The notes under the pieces were generated by a model. That model worked only from the letters and a program-made list of their open reading frames with translations, searched no databases and was not told where the DNA came from. Position numbers and translations under genes: made by a program. From positions 248,001-312,000 of the forward strand of contig JARFXP010000001.1 of the NCBI GenBank assembly GCA_029194675.1: a stretch of DNA of 64,000 nucleotides, read 5' to 3'. Origin of the DNA: Nitrospira sp. GTDB taxonomy: Bacteria; Nitrospirota; Nitrospiria; Nitrospirales; Nitrospiraceae. Positions 44,411 to 54,063 of this stretch are shown here, piece after piece (positions within the stretch are counted from its first letter, which is position 1; each line of letters begins with the position of its first letter).

Positions 44411-46029
44411 GATTTCGCCTCTTCGCCGAGGAGATTCATCTGACCTGGCGGGGTCGGAGCCTTTGGCAGATTCTCAATCTTCAGGCTGTAGTCATCATGC
44501 CCCCACTCGCAGCGGGAGAGCACGGTCTTGGGGATCTTCTTAATCGTGAGATTGGAATAGCGATCGGCTTTGCCACGGAAGGCGGAACACATCACCAAGA
44601 GCGAGCGCTCTTCGCCCACTTCATCGCTCAACGCCTGCAACCGATCATGGCTCAGGTTCTGAGTCGTGACATAGATGAAGTCTCGCTCCGAAGAATGTCC
44701 CTGCTGCCAATAGACCGTATCACTCGGCGCATAGGTGAACCCTTCCAACTTACAGACAGCCTGAGCCAGCATCGCCGGATTGTAGGCCTTGTTGACCACC
44801 CAGTTGTCCCACTTGTCCTTTTCGAGCAAAGACGGCGCAAGCTTGTAATAGCGGAAGCCTCCGCCGCCTTTCCAGCTGACTGCTTCAGTGATGCCGCCCT
44901 TATCCTGACCGTCAATGACTTTCTTCAGGCGGGGAATGATATGAGTATGGCAATGTTCGCCCAACTCGACCATGATCCATCGACGACCCATCTTGTGAGC
45001 CACAGCGCCGGTTGTCCCGGAACCGGCAAAGGAGTCGAGGACCCAGTCGCCTAGACTAGAGCCGATCTCCACAATGCGACGCAGAAGCCGCTCTGGCTTA
45101 GGGGTATCGAATGCGTTATCTGCCCCGAACAGTTCAATGATCTCCTTCTTTGCCTCCTGGTTGTGACCAACCTCCGCATTCGTCCACCATGTCCAGGAAC
45201 TAATACCTTCTGATTCAGACAGATAGTTTTTAACGCGAGGTCTTGCCTTGTCGTCTTTCCCAAACCACATTCGCGCTTCACCACACAAGCGCAAGAATTC
45301 TGATTCGATATTAGACCAGCATCGACCCTCAGGCGGTTCATAGGTGGCACCGCCAGGTGTGGTGATCTTATACATCTGATTCGGCCGCCAACCCTGTGCG
45401 GTAAAATCAGTTGAGACCCAGGCTCCCCTGGGATCGTTGTCAGGATTCTTGAACTGAGACGCTTGCTCTTGAGAAAGCCTCAACCTCTGGAATGTCACGG
45501 ACTCTATAGCCTTGGCGTAAACGAGAATGTGGTCATGCGCTGGCCCCAATTGAATTCGCGCATCTGGTGATGTCCGCTTCTGCCACAGAACATTTGAAAC
45601 GAAATTCTTCCTTCCGAACACATCATCCATTAGAACCTTCAAGTAATGGGCTTCGTTGTCATCAATATTTATCCAGATAGCGCCGTTTTCGGAAAGAAGG
45701 TTGCGCAATAACTCGAGGCGATCTCGAATAAGAGATAGCCAAAGTGAGTGTTCAACCCCGTCATCGTAATGTTCAAACGCGCTGCCCGTGTTGTACGGTG
45801 GATCAATGTAGATGCACCTGATCTTGCCGGTGAATTCCTGTTCGAGCGCTTTGAGTGCCAGCAGATTGTCGCCGAAAATGAGGCGGTTATCGAAGATGTC
45901 GTGGTCGGTGACGCGGTGCGAGGCGTGGTAGAACTTTTCACGGTCCTCCAGCAGGATGCGCGGCTCCAGCTTCGGCCGGTTCTCCTTCCCAATCCAGGTG
46001 AGTTCGAGCTTTGTTCTAGGCTTCGTCAT
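44407..46029 (-). CDS. Type III-type DNA methyltransferase, Mod subunit
   Basis: A 540-residue beta-class DNA methyltransferase. Motif IV, DPPYNTG (about residues 82-88), precedes motif I, FAGSGTTGAVAHKMG (about residues 340-354), with the target-recognition region between and after. It should methylate adenine in one strand of an asymmetric site. The ATG at 46029 lies inside the end of the upstream ATPase gene (14-base overlap) and was chosen because its N terminus is family-like. It is translationally coupled to res. Confidence 0.9.
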   Translation of the reverse strand: MTKPRTKLELTWIGKENRPKLEPRILLEDREKFYHASHRVTDHDIFDNRLIFGDNLLALKALEQEFTGKIRCIYIDPPYNTGSAFEHYDDGVEHSLWLSLIRDRLELLRNLLSENGAIWINIDDNEAHYLKVLMDDVFGRKNFVSNVLWQKRTSPDARIQLGPAHDHILVYAKAIESVTFQRLRLSQEQASQFKNPDNDPRGAWVSTDFTAQGWRPNQMYKITTPGGATYEPPEGRCWSNIESEFLRLCGEARMWFGKDDKARPRVKNYLSESEGISSWTWWTNAEVGHNQEAKKEIIELFGADNAFDTPKPERLLRRIVEIGSSLGDWVLDSFAGSGTTGAVAHKMGRRWIMVELGEHCHTHIIPRLKKVIDGQDKGGITEAVSWKGGGGFRYYKLAPSLLEKDKWDNWVVNKAYNPAMLAQAVCKLEGFTYAPSDTVYWQQGHSSERDFIYVTTQNLSHDRLQALSDEVGEERSLLVMCSAFRGKADRYSNLTIKKIPKTVLSRCEWGHDDYSLKIENLPKAPTPPGQMNLLGEEAKS

Positions 46030-48379
46030 CGACGGTTCCTGGATGGGCTCCGGGATAGACCAGTGGGACAAGTTCTAGCTCTCTACATCCACACTGCCAG
46101 AAGCTCCCCGAAGGCCTCTTGGTTGGAAGGGTGTGACAATAAGGGCAAATCAGAGTATCTGCAAGACCGAGAACTTGATTGCCAAATGATCTAACCTCAC
46201 TATCAGTTACTTCGCTTCCAAGGGAGTTAAAGTGGCATCCCACCGTATTGCGTACCCACCCATTTTCAGTAGCTGTATCAATGAGAGGTTTGAGCGGGGT
46301 CTCCGCCTTGGCTTCCCCCTTTGCTGGCGGCTTTCTCGAACGCAATTCCTTGGCGAGTTTTGAATCTATTCCCTGTGCCAGTTCACCCAGCGTATATTCC
46401 CCAGAGGGATTGCGCGGAACTGAACAGCGATATTTCAGGGTGAGAAAATCTAGCAGTGATTCCAGAATGATTCCGGCCTTTGATGCAACGACTTGCCTGT
46501 CAAACGGCCCAATCGACACAGATTTCCTCAATTCCACTATCGCGGTGAGAAATTCACCAATATTCAGGCCTTTCTCCAACGTCCATGGACCTAGCTCGAT
46601 CATTTGGGTATTGGCGATCGGTCCCTTTGCCCAACGGTACCGGTCTCTCCACGGTCTGTAGTGGGTCGTTACAATGACCTGGCTGAAAGTCGCTGCTTCC
46701 TTGTGAAGCAGCTTCATAAATCGGTCTAAGTGAGGGCCATCGATGGAGGTCAGCACATCATCAAGCACGACGACTGTCTGGTCTGTTTTGAAAAACTTAG
46801 CCAAGGCGAGGAAGACGCATATCCCCAAAGTGTCGAGATGAGATTCACTATAGTACGCCTGAGGAGGTATTTCAGATGCGCTTTGGAAATGACCATCGAA
46901 CTCTAATGATCCAATTGTATTGGGCTTAAGATAAAATCGAATCTTTCCTATGCCCTCATCAGGATGAATTTGCTCATAAAGATTCTCCACCTCATGGGAA
47001 ATCTTTTCTAGGATCTCCTCGACGTAGTTCTTGCGCTCACCAGATGAGATATCATAAAGCTCCTGCAACTTCTTGTGCATCGCTTCCAGCGTCTGAGCCT
47101 TAGACTGTTTGGTCTTGTATGTGTCTACGTGCCCCTTAATGGCGTTATGGTGATTCACGGATTTCTGGGCAGCATCCTTTCTCAACTTGAGATGAGGTCT
47201 TGATGGGGCTGCTATGGTCCACAGCTTTCGAGCTTCGGCCTCGACGGCAGCAGATGGCTTCCCTTCAGACATTAACTGAGTAAAGCTATCCCAGGAGATT
47301 TTCATGTCAGTTACCTCGCTCAATTCGCTCTTTCGAAGAAGCTCAGCAAGCGTTCGCATTGTCCTGCAGAAATCATTCCCAGCTTTGCCGTAAACAGATA
47401 TTTGTGATTCGACTTGCTTCTTGGCAGCAGCGACAGCCTCAACAAGCAATCTCAGATCTTCCATTTCACTGATGCGAAGGGTGAGTCGGCTCACTAACTC
47501 AGCTGCTTTGATCGAGTTCTCGCATACGGGGCATTCCGTCAATGACGGGCGTTTCCCGAGGTATAGCTTTGCCTCCTGTAGCAATTTCACCAGTTCTGAG
47601 TTTTGCTTCTTCTGGTCAGTTTCAGCTGCCTTCAGTTTGTCCTCCGCAACGGCAAGAGCCGTCTCTGCAGTGGACCTAGAGACAATTACGCCATCTAGCA
47701 AACCTACCGCAGACGCGGCTGTCAGAAATGCAGTCTCCAAGGACTCGATTTCGTGAATATCTGCTTTAAGCTTGGATATATCCTTCTTAGCCTCGGAGGC
47801 GGCCCATGATCGCGCATCTGTTCCAGGCTTCCCTTCCGCATTCCATAAGTCATTTAGAGAGTCGTTGGCCTGCCCAAATGCAAGAGAGCATTGATCGAAC
47901 TCACTCTTCGTGAGCCTTACAGCCTCACGCAAAGCCCCCTCAGCCTTTTCAACCTTTGAGACAGTGATAAAAGTCTTCAGTTCTTCGAATCGTGCTTTGG
48001 GAATAGCTTCAATCAGTTTTAGTATCGTCTTGCGTCTTAGGACTTGCGCATCTGGGTAGCCTGAATCCGGAGAAACAATAGGCCCGTCGGTTCCTAAGGT
48101 AGCTACCCAGGTTCCCTTTCCCGCTGTGATCGTCACGCTAACATCGGACACGGATGAACCCAGCGAGGGGACATACTTCTTTGCCGACTGACCTAAACTG
48201 TAGTTTGAAAGCGAGCCATAGGAGCGATTGCACAGAAAGTCGAAGGCATCAGCAATGGTAGATTTCCCCGTGCCGTTCTCCCCAAAAATGAGTGCCACTG
48301 GTTTGGATGGGTCAAAATTCAACTCCACAGAAACGCTGGCCCCTCTGAAGCCAGCAAGTGCGATCTTGCTAATCTTCAA
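46016..48379 (-). CDS. Rad50/SMC-like AAA ATPase with zinc-hook motif
   Basis: A 787-residue ATPase. Walker A is GENGTGKSTIADA (about residues 31-43), the coiled-coil middle contains CPVCENSI (about residue 287), a Rad50-type zinc hook, and the Walker B/D-loop region is TVVVLDDVLTSIDGPH (about residues 565-580). A second Cys cluster at the C terminus, CPYCHTLP and CGC, looks like a zinc ribbon. The start is a TTG (48379) with GAGAGGAG upstream; the upstream small gene overlaps it by 11 bases. It probably senses DNA ends or structures. Confidence 0.82.
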   Translation of the reverse strand: MKISKIALAGFRGASVSVELNFDPSKPVALIFGENGTGKSTIADAFDFLCNRSYGSLSNYSLGQSAKKYVPSLGSSVSDVSVTITAGKGTWVATLGTDGPIVSPDSGYPDAQVLRRKTILKLIEAIPKARFEELKTFITVSKVEKAEGALREAVRLTKSEFDQCSLAFGQANDSLNDLWNAEGKPGTDARSWAASEAKKDISKLKADIHEIESLETAFLTAASAVGLLDGVIVSRSTAETALAVAEDKLKAAETDQKKQNSELVKLLQEAKLYLGKRPSLTECPVCENSIKAAELVSRLTLRISEMEDLRLLVEAVAAAKKQVESQISVYGKAGNDFCRTMRTLAELLRKSELSEVTDMKISWDSFTQLMSEGKPSAAVEAEARKLWTIAAPSRPHLKLRKDAAQKSVNHHNAIKGHVDTYKTKQSKAQTLEAMHKKLQELYDISSGERKNYVEEILEKISHEVENLYEQIHPDEGIGKIRFYLKPNTIGSLEFDGHFQSASEIPPQAYYSESHLDTLGICVFLALAKFFKTDQTVVVLDDVLTSIDGPHLDRFMKLLHKEAATFSQVIVTTHYRPWRDRYRWAKGPIANTQMIELGPWTLEKGLNIGEFLTAIVELRKSVSIGPFDRQVVASKAGIILESLLDFLTLKYRCSVPRNPSGEYTLGELAQGIDSKLAKELRSRKPPAKGEAKAETPLKPLIDTATENGWVRNTVGCHFNSLGSEVTDSEVRSFGNQVLGLADTLICPYCHTLPTKRPSGSFWQCGCRELELVPLVYPGAHPGTVDDEA

Positions 48380-48560
48380 GGGGATGCTCCTCTCTCTTTC
48401 CTGACAGTTCGATCTCGACGAGAAGTTTCCAATCCTCTGTGGAAAAAGTTCCAGCAGATAGACCTTCCTGAACCTTACTGAGCGCACTTTCGGAGAGGAG
48501 CCCGGCCTTGCGCATCCGATCGACTACTCGGGAAGCTAGTTCTCCGTCTGGTTTAGCCAT
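48369..48560 (-). CDS. Small protein in the defence operon
   Basis: A 63-residue charged, alpha-helical protein with no family I recognise. It begins with MAKPDGELASRVVDRMRKAG and ends with GKREEHPLED. It overlaps the next gene, which encodes the Rad50-like ATPase, by 11 bases, so the two are co-translated and may bind one another. It follows the DUF2130 gene by 29 bases. It could be an adaptor or regulator; nothing in the sequence decides. Confidence 0.6.
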   Translation of the reverse strand: MAKPDGELASRVVDRMRKAGLLSESALSKVQEGLSAGTFSTEDWKLLVEIELSGKREEHPLED

Positions 48561-48589
48561 AATTTATGAAACTATGTCGTTCGGCCAGG

Positions 48590-49879
48590 TTAAGTCTCGC
48601 TGGGAATGTTTTTCTCTGTAGCAGGGGGATTCAGCGCGCGAAATTCGAGCCCTGCGATTTCCTGAATCGTCTTTCCCGCAATCCCCTGCAGATCCCCATA
48701 CATTCCCGCCGTCGCTTGCATGACTCGATCAATCTGCTCTTCTCGCTTGGCCCATTGTTTGATGATGGCCTTCTTCTCTTTATCGAGATCCTCTTGCATA
48801 GAGGAGAACGCCTCGACGATTGCCTCGACCCGGTGACGGAAACGAGGCCCGGTCAGATATTGATAGACCATTTCCGTTTTCGTCTGCTGCCCCTCAGACG
48901 CTTGGCGGGCCGAGGCGACTTCGATGAGCGTGTGGCGGAGCGTGAGAGCGACTGGAAGTACCGTCTTAGTATGTGTCACCCAGACGTTCTCGACCAACCC
49001 AAATGTTTCTATTTCTTTGGGGAGCGATTGGCTGACGATCACGGCGATCTCAGCTTTGGCTGCCCGTTGGTCTTCACGGAGCTTCGCTAGCCAGCCGTCG
49101 CTCCAGTTCTTGGTTCGCTTCGATTCCCAGATGATCGTCCCACATGGTTGCCCGCTCGGTCCGACAACATGTTGCAGTGCATCACCGCCATGCTCACCTT
49201 TAGGAACAGGCTCGATCGTATCCCGTGGAAACTTTGCCCGTAGGAGAGACTCCAGTTCTAGCTCCTGAACTTCCCCTTGGAGCTGTTGCGAACCCTGCTC
49301 AGCCTTTCGTTTCAACTCCTCGATCTGCTTCTGCATCGAAGCAATCGTTTGCTCCGCCTCCATGACCTTGAGTTTCAGCCCTTCTTCGGCCTCTTTCTTA
49401 GCTTGTTCCCGAGTAACAGTCAGCCCCTCTTGGACCCGCTTCTCAACCGTCAGCTCAAGTTCACGTTTGGCATCATCCAGTTCACGCTGCTTCCGAAGGA
49501 GGTCAGCCTGTGCCTTCTGGGCTTCGGCCAGTTTGGCTTCACGCTCTTGCATCAGCGAGTTGAGATCAGCCAGCTCCTTGTCCTTTTGATCAAGATCAGT
49601 TTGCAAGGCCAGCTTGGCCTTCTTGGCCTCCTCTATCGCGATCTTGCTGCGTTCATACTTGAGTTTCTCAGCCACCTGGTCATCGAATGCGAGCTGGGCC
49701 TGGGAAAGAGCCTCTTCTCGCTCACGCAGAGCGACGTCGCGTTTTGCAACGTCGGCATCTTTCTGAGCCAGTTGTTTTTGATATTCGCGGCGTGTGGATT
49801 CGATCAATGGGGCGGCGAGAGACTCCGTGAGTTTGATCTCGGTCTTACAGTTGGGACAGATGATAGTTGGTTCACTCAT
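48590..49879 (-). CDS. DUF2130 coiled-coil nuclease-like protein
   Basis: A 429-residue protein. It starts with CPNCKTEI (residues 9-16), a zinc-binding pair, followed by a long coiled coil (about residues 30-205) and the DUF2130 domain (about 205-410). There, GDALQHVV and IIWESKRTKNW give an Asp and a Glu-x-Lys, which fits the core of PD-(D/E)xK nucleases. The nuclease reading is inferred from the motif. It is the second gene of the operon, 36 bases after the helicase gene. Confidence 0.83.
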   Translation of the reverse strand: MSEPTIICPNCKTEIKLTESLAAPLIESTRREYQKQLAQKDADVAKRDVALREREEALSQAQLAFDDQVAEKLKYERSKIAIEEAKKAKLALQTDLDQKDKELADLNSLMQEREAKLAEAQKAQADLLRKQRELDDAKRELELTVEKRVQEGLTVTREQAKKEAEEGLKLKVMEAEQTIASMQKQIEELKRKAEQGSQQLQGEVQELELESLLRAKFPRDTIEPVPKGEHGGDALQHVVGPSGQPCGTIIWESKRTKNWSDGWLAKLREDQRAAKAEIAVIVSQSLPKEIETFGLVENVWVTHTKTVLPVALTLRHTLIEVASARQASEGQQTKTEMVYQYLTGPRFRHRVEAIVEAFSSMQEDLDKEKKAIIKQWAKREEQIDRVMQATAGMYGDLQGIAGKTIQEIAGLEFRALNPPATEKNIPSET

Positions 49880-49915
49880 ACAATGTTTCGTGAGTTTGGC
49901 ACCCAGGCCTTAGCT

Positions 49916-52771
49916 CTATCGGACCTGCCAACGAATGGCAAAAAGGTGTTCGGAGCTTGCCTTTTGTTGCAACTTCCCCTCAATCTCATTAATGAGCTGT
50001 TCCCGCCGACTGTCGATCTCATCCTGGGCATCAAACAACGCTCTCCGCCGCTTGCCTCGTTCTGCTTCAATTGCCTTGATCTGTTTCTGACCGGCGAGCT
50101 TCTCTTCCAACGTCAACGCTGCCACTGCTGCCCTGCGGGCTTCCTTGATCTGCCGGTCGAATTCCTTAATCTCGCGTTCTAAGCCCACTTTTAGGTCATC
50201 GGCCCAGGAATCCAGTTTGTCGACTTCGATCTCAAAGAACTCGGCGTTGCGTTTGGAAATCTGTCTACGAATGGCATCCTGCCGCTCTTCCGTCCTGGTA
50301 CGGAGTGTAGGATGGCTGAGTGACGAGGTGGTTGTTTGGCTGATCGTTCCTGGCAAGGAGAAGAGCCGTTGGACAACTTCTTCATCCAACACTTCGCCCT
50401 GTTCGGTCACGCCTGTACAGATGAGGTAGTCCTCAGCTTGATCCAGCGCCTCGACGGTAAACAGTGAGACATTCAAGATCCCAGACTTTCCGATGAGCGG
50501 CTCGACAACCGTGACTTTTCCGTCGTGCTTGCGATACTCGAATGTAAGTTCCGCTGATTCAAGGAGGCGACCCTTTGCCTGTCCCACAACCTGCTCCGCC
50601 AATGGATGAGCGAGCCGATACAGGTGAACCTCTCCTGTTCGGCGAGGCAGCTCATACAAGCCCAGCGGAATCTCGCCCTCAAATGGACAGGTTTGTAATT
50701 TGAAGGAGGAGTCGGTGAAAAAGTCTGCATGGTCGCGCAGCTCATAACGGGTGAGTTGCATGAGGATGCGCTCGTAGCGATTCAGGTACAGTCTAGAGTT
50801 CTCATCGCTCACCCGCAGCTTTTCGCGCACTTCGTCGTCGAAGTGTTCGAACAGGAGCTGGCGTGCTTTCGTCATGGCTTCGTCGATCTGGCTGCCGAGC
50901 TCGCTCTGTAGCTGATCGAACGAGACTTTGATTTCGTGCGGAGTCCGGCATCGTTGATAGATGTCCGCGATCCGCTTCTCGAAATCGACCCCGGACTCAA
51001 TCGCGCCTAATACTTCGTCGCTGGCTCCGAACACGCCCTCAAAGAGTTGGAACTTCTCCGACAGGAGTCGGAACACATGCTGATCCGCTTCGTTGTTCTG
51101 ATTCAGAAAGTTCACCACGACCACGTCGTGCCTCTGCCCATAGCGATGACAGCGGCCAATGCGCTGCTCGATCCGCTGGGGATTCCAGGGGAGATCGTAG
51201 TTCACGACAAGCGAACAAAACTGGAGATTGATACCTTCCGACCCCGCTTCCGTGGCAATCATAATCTGACCCGGTTTTTTGAAATAGTCCACGAGGGCGG
51301 AGCGCATATCAGCTGAGCGAGAGCCGGTCACCCGGTCGGTATTCTGATGTCGCTGGAGCCAGGTCTGATAGATCTGCTTCGATTTCTCATCATTGTTGGA
51401 ACCATTGAACTGGACGATATAATCCTTCCAAGGGCTGTCGGCGAGTACTCGGAGAAGATACTCCTGTGTACGTCTGGACTCGGTGAAGATAATGGCCTTT
51501 TGAGCCGCGCCTAATTCTTCGGCTTTACCAAAGGCCGTACGCAGTGCCGTGAGCAGCTCTTGCCCCTTGGCATTGTGCACGATCGAGACCGCCAGCTTGC
51601 GAAACCCTTCGAGATCATCGATTTCCTGTTGGATGGCTTTACGGTCCGCCTCGGTCAGTACTTTCGAAGCGGCTTCTTCCTCATCCCACTCCTCCGCCAT
51701 TCCCTCGAGTGCTTCGAAGTCTTCTTCCAACGCCTCTTCCAGTGGGTTCGGCCCGTCAGCCTGTCGAAGGCGTTCGCGGAGTCGTTGGCTCATTGAGTTC
51801 AAGGCTCCTGCAATGGCGAAGGAGGAGGATGCCAAGAGCTTACGGAGGACGAGCGTCATCAGTGATCGTTGGCTCGATGGAAGCGCTTGCAGATTGTCGC
51901 GCCGGAGATAATCGGATACCAGATGATAGAGCCGATCTTCATTTTCCGCAGGTGTAAAAGGCTGCATCATAGGCAAGCGCTTGGTATAGCGCACATAGGG
52001 CAGCACTTGGCGGCGCAGCGTTCGTTTGCAGAGCGGCTGGAGACGGGCTTTCAGCGTATCGAACGTGGCCTGGTTGTGAAGATTTGCAAACTGCTCCTTG
52101 AAACTCTTGAGATCACCAAAGATCCGATCGTCGACGACGCTGACGAGGCCATACAATTCGAGCAACGAGTTCTGCAGCGGCGTCGCCGTAAGCAGGAGCT
52201 TCGGAGCGTCCTTGAGGGCGTGCTTGATTGTGTTGGCGATGACGTTCGTTGGCTTGTAGACATTCCGCAGGCGGTGAGCTTCATCGATCACAACCAGATC
52301 CCAGCGCATGAGACTGATCTCTGCCGCTTTGGAGCGTGCAAACTGGTAGGAGCAGATGACGATGTCGCTGCATTCAAATGGGCGGACATTGCCCTGCCGG
52401 ACGGCCTCATTATAAGATTTCGTCTCCAGAATACGGCAAGGAAGAAAAAACTTTTCCTGGAGTTCCTGATGCCACTGTTTGCGAAGGTTAGACGGTGTGA
52501 TAATGAGGACCTGCCGCTTCCGCTCGGCCCATTTCTGCGACAGCACCAGCCCCGCCTCAATGGTCTTTCCAAGACCCACCTCATCGGCTAGCAGCGCACC
52601 TTTCGAAAGTGGAGAACGAAAAGCGAACAGGGCTGCTTCAACCTGATGGGGATTGAGATCGACCTGGGCATCAACCAGAGCACTGGCGAGCTTTTCAATG
52701 CTATCCGACGGACAGCGTTTGGTAAGTTCATGGGCAAAATACTTGGCGTGGTAGGGAGTCAGCCCTATCAA
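49916..52771 (-). CDS. SNF2-family helicase
   Basis: A 951-residue SNF2/RapA-type ATPase. Motif I is DEVGLGKTIEAGLV (about residues 63-76), motif II is VIDEAHRLR near residue 162, motif III is TATPLQNS, and motif VI is QRIGRCHRYGQ near 530. The C terminus is a coiled coil. The start is TTG with AAGGGG ahead. It is the first gene of the operon. Similar helicases are found beside restriction-type modules and in class 1 DISARM (DrmD), but no DrmA or DrmB is present here. Confidence 0.88.
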   Translation of the reverse strand: MIGLTPYHAKYFAHELTKRCPSDSIEKLASALVDAQVDLNPHQVEAALFAFRSPLSKGALLADEVGLGKTIEAGLVLSQKWAERKRQVLIITPSNLRKQWHQELQEKFFLPCRILETKSYNEAVRQGNVRPFECSDIVICSYQFARSKAAEISLMRWDLVVIDEAHRLRNVYKPTNVIANTIKHALKDAPKLLLTATPLQNSLLELYGLVSVVDDRIFGDLKSFKEQFANLHNQATFDTLKARLQPLCKRTLRRQVLPYVRYTKRLPMMQPFTPAENEDRLYHLVSDYLRRDNLQALPSSQRSLMTLVLRKLLASSSFAIAGALNSMSQRLRERLRQADGPNPLEEALEEDFEALEGMAEEWDEEEAASKVLTEADRKAIQQEIDDLEGFRKLAVSIVHNAKGQELLTALRTAFGKAEELGAAQKAIIFTESRRTQEYLLRVLADSPWKDYIVQFNGSNNDEKSKQIYQTWLQRHQNTDRVTGSRSADMRSALVDYFKKPGQIMIATEAGSEGINLQFCSLVVNYDLPWNPQRIEQRIGRCHRYGQRHDVVVVNFLNQNNEADQHVFRLLSEKFQLFEGVFGASDEVLGAIESGVDFEKRIADIYQRCRTPHEIKVSFDQLQSELGSQIDEAMTKARQLLFEHFDDEVREKLRVSDENSRLYLNRYERILMQLTRYELRDHADFFTDSSFKLQTCPFEGEIPLGLYELPRRTGEVHLYRLAHPLAEQVVGQAKGRLLESAELTFEYRKHDGKVTVVEPLIGKSGILNVSLFTVEALDQAEDYLICTGVTEQGEVLDEEVVQRLFSLPGTISQTTTSSLSHPTLRTRTEERQDAIRRQISKRNAEFFEIEVDKLDSWADDLKVGLEREIKEFDRQIKEARRAAVAALTLEEKLAGQKQIKAIEAERGKRRRALFDAQDEIDSRREQLINEIEGKLQQKASSEHLFAIRWQVR

Positions 52772-53079
52772 CTCAAGACCCCTTGGATGGAAACCACATA
52801 GCGTGGCGCAGCTTACCCTTTTGTCCTTCAGAAATCATCTGGAATACAGAGATTTCTACCTTCCTAGATGACCATACCCTCGCATGTCGGTCCACAATAT
52901 TCATATTGCACACCTGATCCAAAACGATTCTATTCGGGTAAACGCCTCCGAAGCCTAACCCCAGTTTCGTGCCCCTGGCACAATACAAAGCTCCAGCGTG
53001 GAGCCCCCTGGGATCTCGGGCCTATGACACAGCAGACGCAATAATAAATTAAGGATCAAGAAACGGACGGTGCGGTAGC
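52772..53079. other. Spacer between defence operon and relaxase gene
   Basis: This 308-base gap contains the promoter region of the helicase gene. The helicase frame is also open for a few codons upstream of its TTG, so the start could be slightly longer. No convincing promoter, repeat or RNA gene is visible. Confidence 0.3.
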
Positions 53080-54063
53080 TTAGGAAGACCGATCGCGCTC
53101 CGGCGAACGAGTTTTCGGGACCTCCCGCGACCGCTCACTTAGGTAATGGACCAAGTCTGCGGCCAGTTGCCGATCCTCCCCACGATCTGATCGGGCTAAC
53201 GTCCGCATTACCTGCTCATAATTCCGCATGACTTCCTTGGCTCGTCCATGTCGCCGAGTGGTGCGCTTCAACCGCTCCAACGTCTCCCCTTCTTTGCTCG
53301 GTTCAGGCCGATGCCGCACCGTCCATCGTTCATGTGTGGTCCGATGAATCCGGCTCGTGGTCGTCGCCTCAATGCCATGCTCTCGTAAGGCCTCCGCAAA
53401 CCCCTCTCGCCAGCGCTGCAGATCGACCTTTCTTGGATTGAGCCGAATCCCATCGAGACCTGCCGCTTTCACCGTTAAATGAACATGGGGATGCCGGGAC
53501 GGATGTGGATCCGGATCGGTCTCAAAGGTATGGAGCACCATCGCGTACTGAAACCCTGAGAACTCTCGCATCGCAAAGTCACGGGCCGCCCGTTGGACCG
53601 ATAGCGGATCGGTGCGTGTCGGCATGGAGAGAACGAGATGAAAGGCATCGCGCATCGTGGAGTCCGCGAGGATCGGTGTCCCCCCATCGCGCCATTCGGT
53701 TTTCAGATCGGCCACTGCATCCTTCCCAAGAATCACCTGACCGTCCTGATCCTCGATCTCGAGTTGGCCATCACGCGAAATGTAGATGAGGTTGTTCGAG
53801 ATGCCCTTCATCCCCTTCGGCGCCCTGACGAGTTTTACCACGACTTGCGGCGAACGGCGGACCATGGCCTTGAGCTTTTGCCGGACATAGGTCACCCGAG
53901 CCTGTGACGTGCTGAGCCGTCCGCCAGTACTCACGTGCTTGGCGAAACTCAGACGACCATTCCTGTTGGACTGCGGCCGTGGGAGGGTCTCCGTTGAGAC
54001 ATTGAAGAGCCGACTCCCCCACTCATCCAGTTTCAGGTCGATTGGACTAATTGAAGGACTCAT
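53080..54063 (-). CDS. MOBP/VirD2-type relaxase
   Basis: A 327-residue relaxase. The HxH-type metal site is in SRHPHVHLTVKA (about residues 193-204) with the nucleophile Tyr probably in the N-terminal half (YISRDGQ, about residues 97-103, is one candidate). It nicks oriT, covalently attaches to the 5' end and pilots DNA to VirD4. It is shorter than full-length relaxases, having no large C-terminal region; the LPD7-KfrB domains encoded at 34796 may supply that part. Its ATG overlaps the mobC stop by 4 bases. Confidence 0.85.
   Translation of the reverse strand: MSPSISPIDLKLDEWGSRLFNVSTETLPRPQSNRNGRLSFAKHVSTGGRLSTSQARVTYVRQKLKAMVRRSPQVVVKLVRAPKGMKGISNNLIYISRDGQLEIEDQDGQVILGKDAVADLKTEWRDGGTPILADSTMRDAFHLVLSMPTRTDPLSVQRAARDFAMREFSGFQYAMVLHTFETDPDPHPSRHPHVHLTVKAAGLDGIRLNPRKVDLQRWREGFAEALREHGIEATTTSRIHRTTHERWTVRHRPEPSKEGETLERLKRTTRRHGRAKEVMRNYEQVMRTLARSDRGEDRQLAADLVHYLSERSREVPKTRSPERDRSS

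Noticed and set aside
41738..52771. DISARM or BREX identification of the defence operon
   Set aside because: The SNF2 helicase resembles DrmD, but DrmA, DrmB, PglZ and BrxC are not present, so the named systems do not apply.
52773..52988. Minus-strand frame upstream of the helicase gene
   Set aside because: No family or ribosome site, and it lies in the promoter region of the operon.
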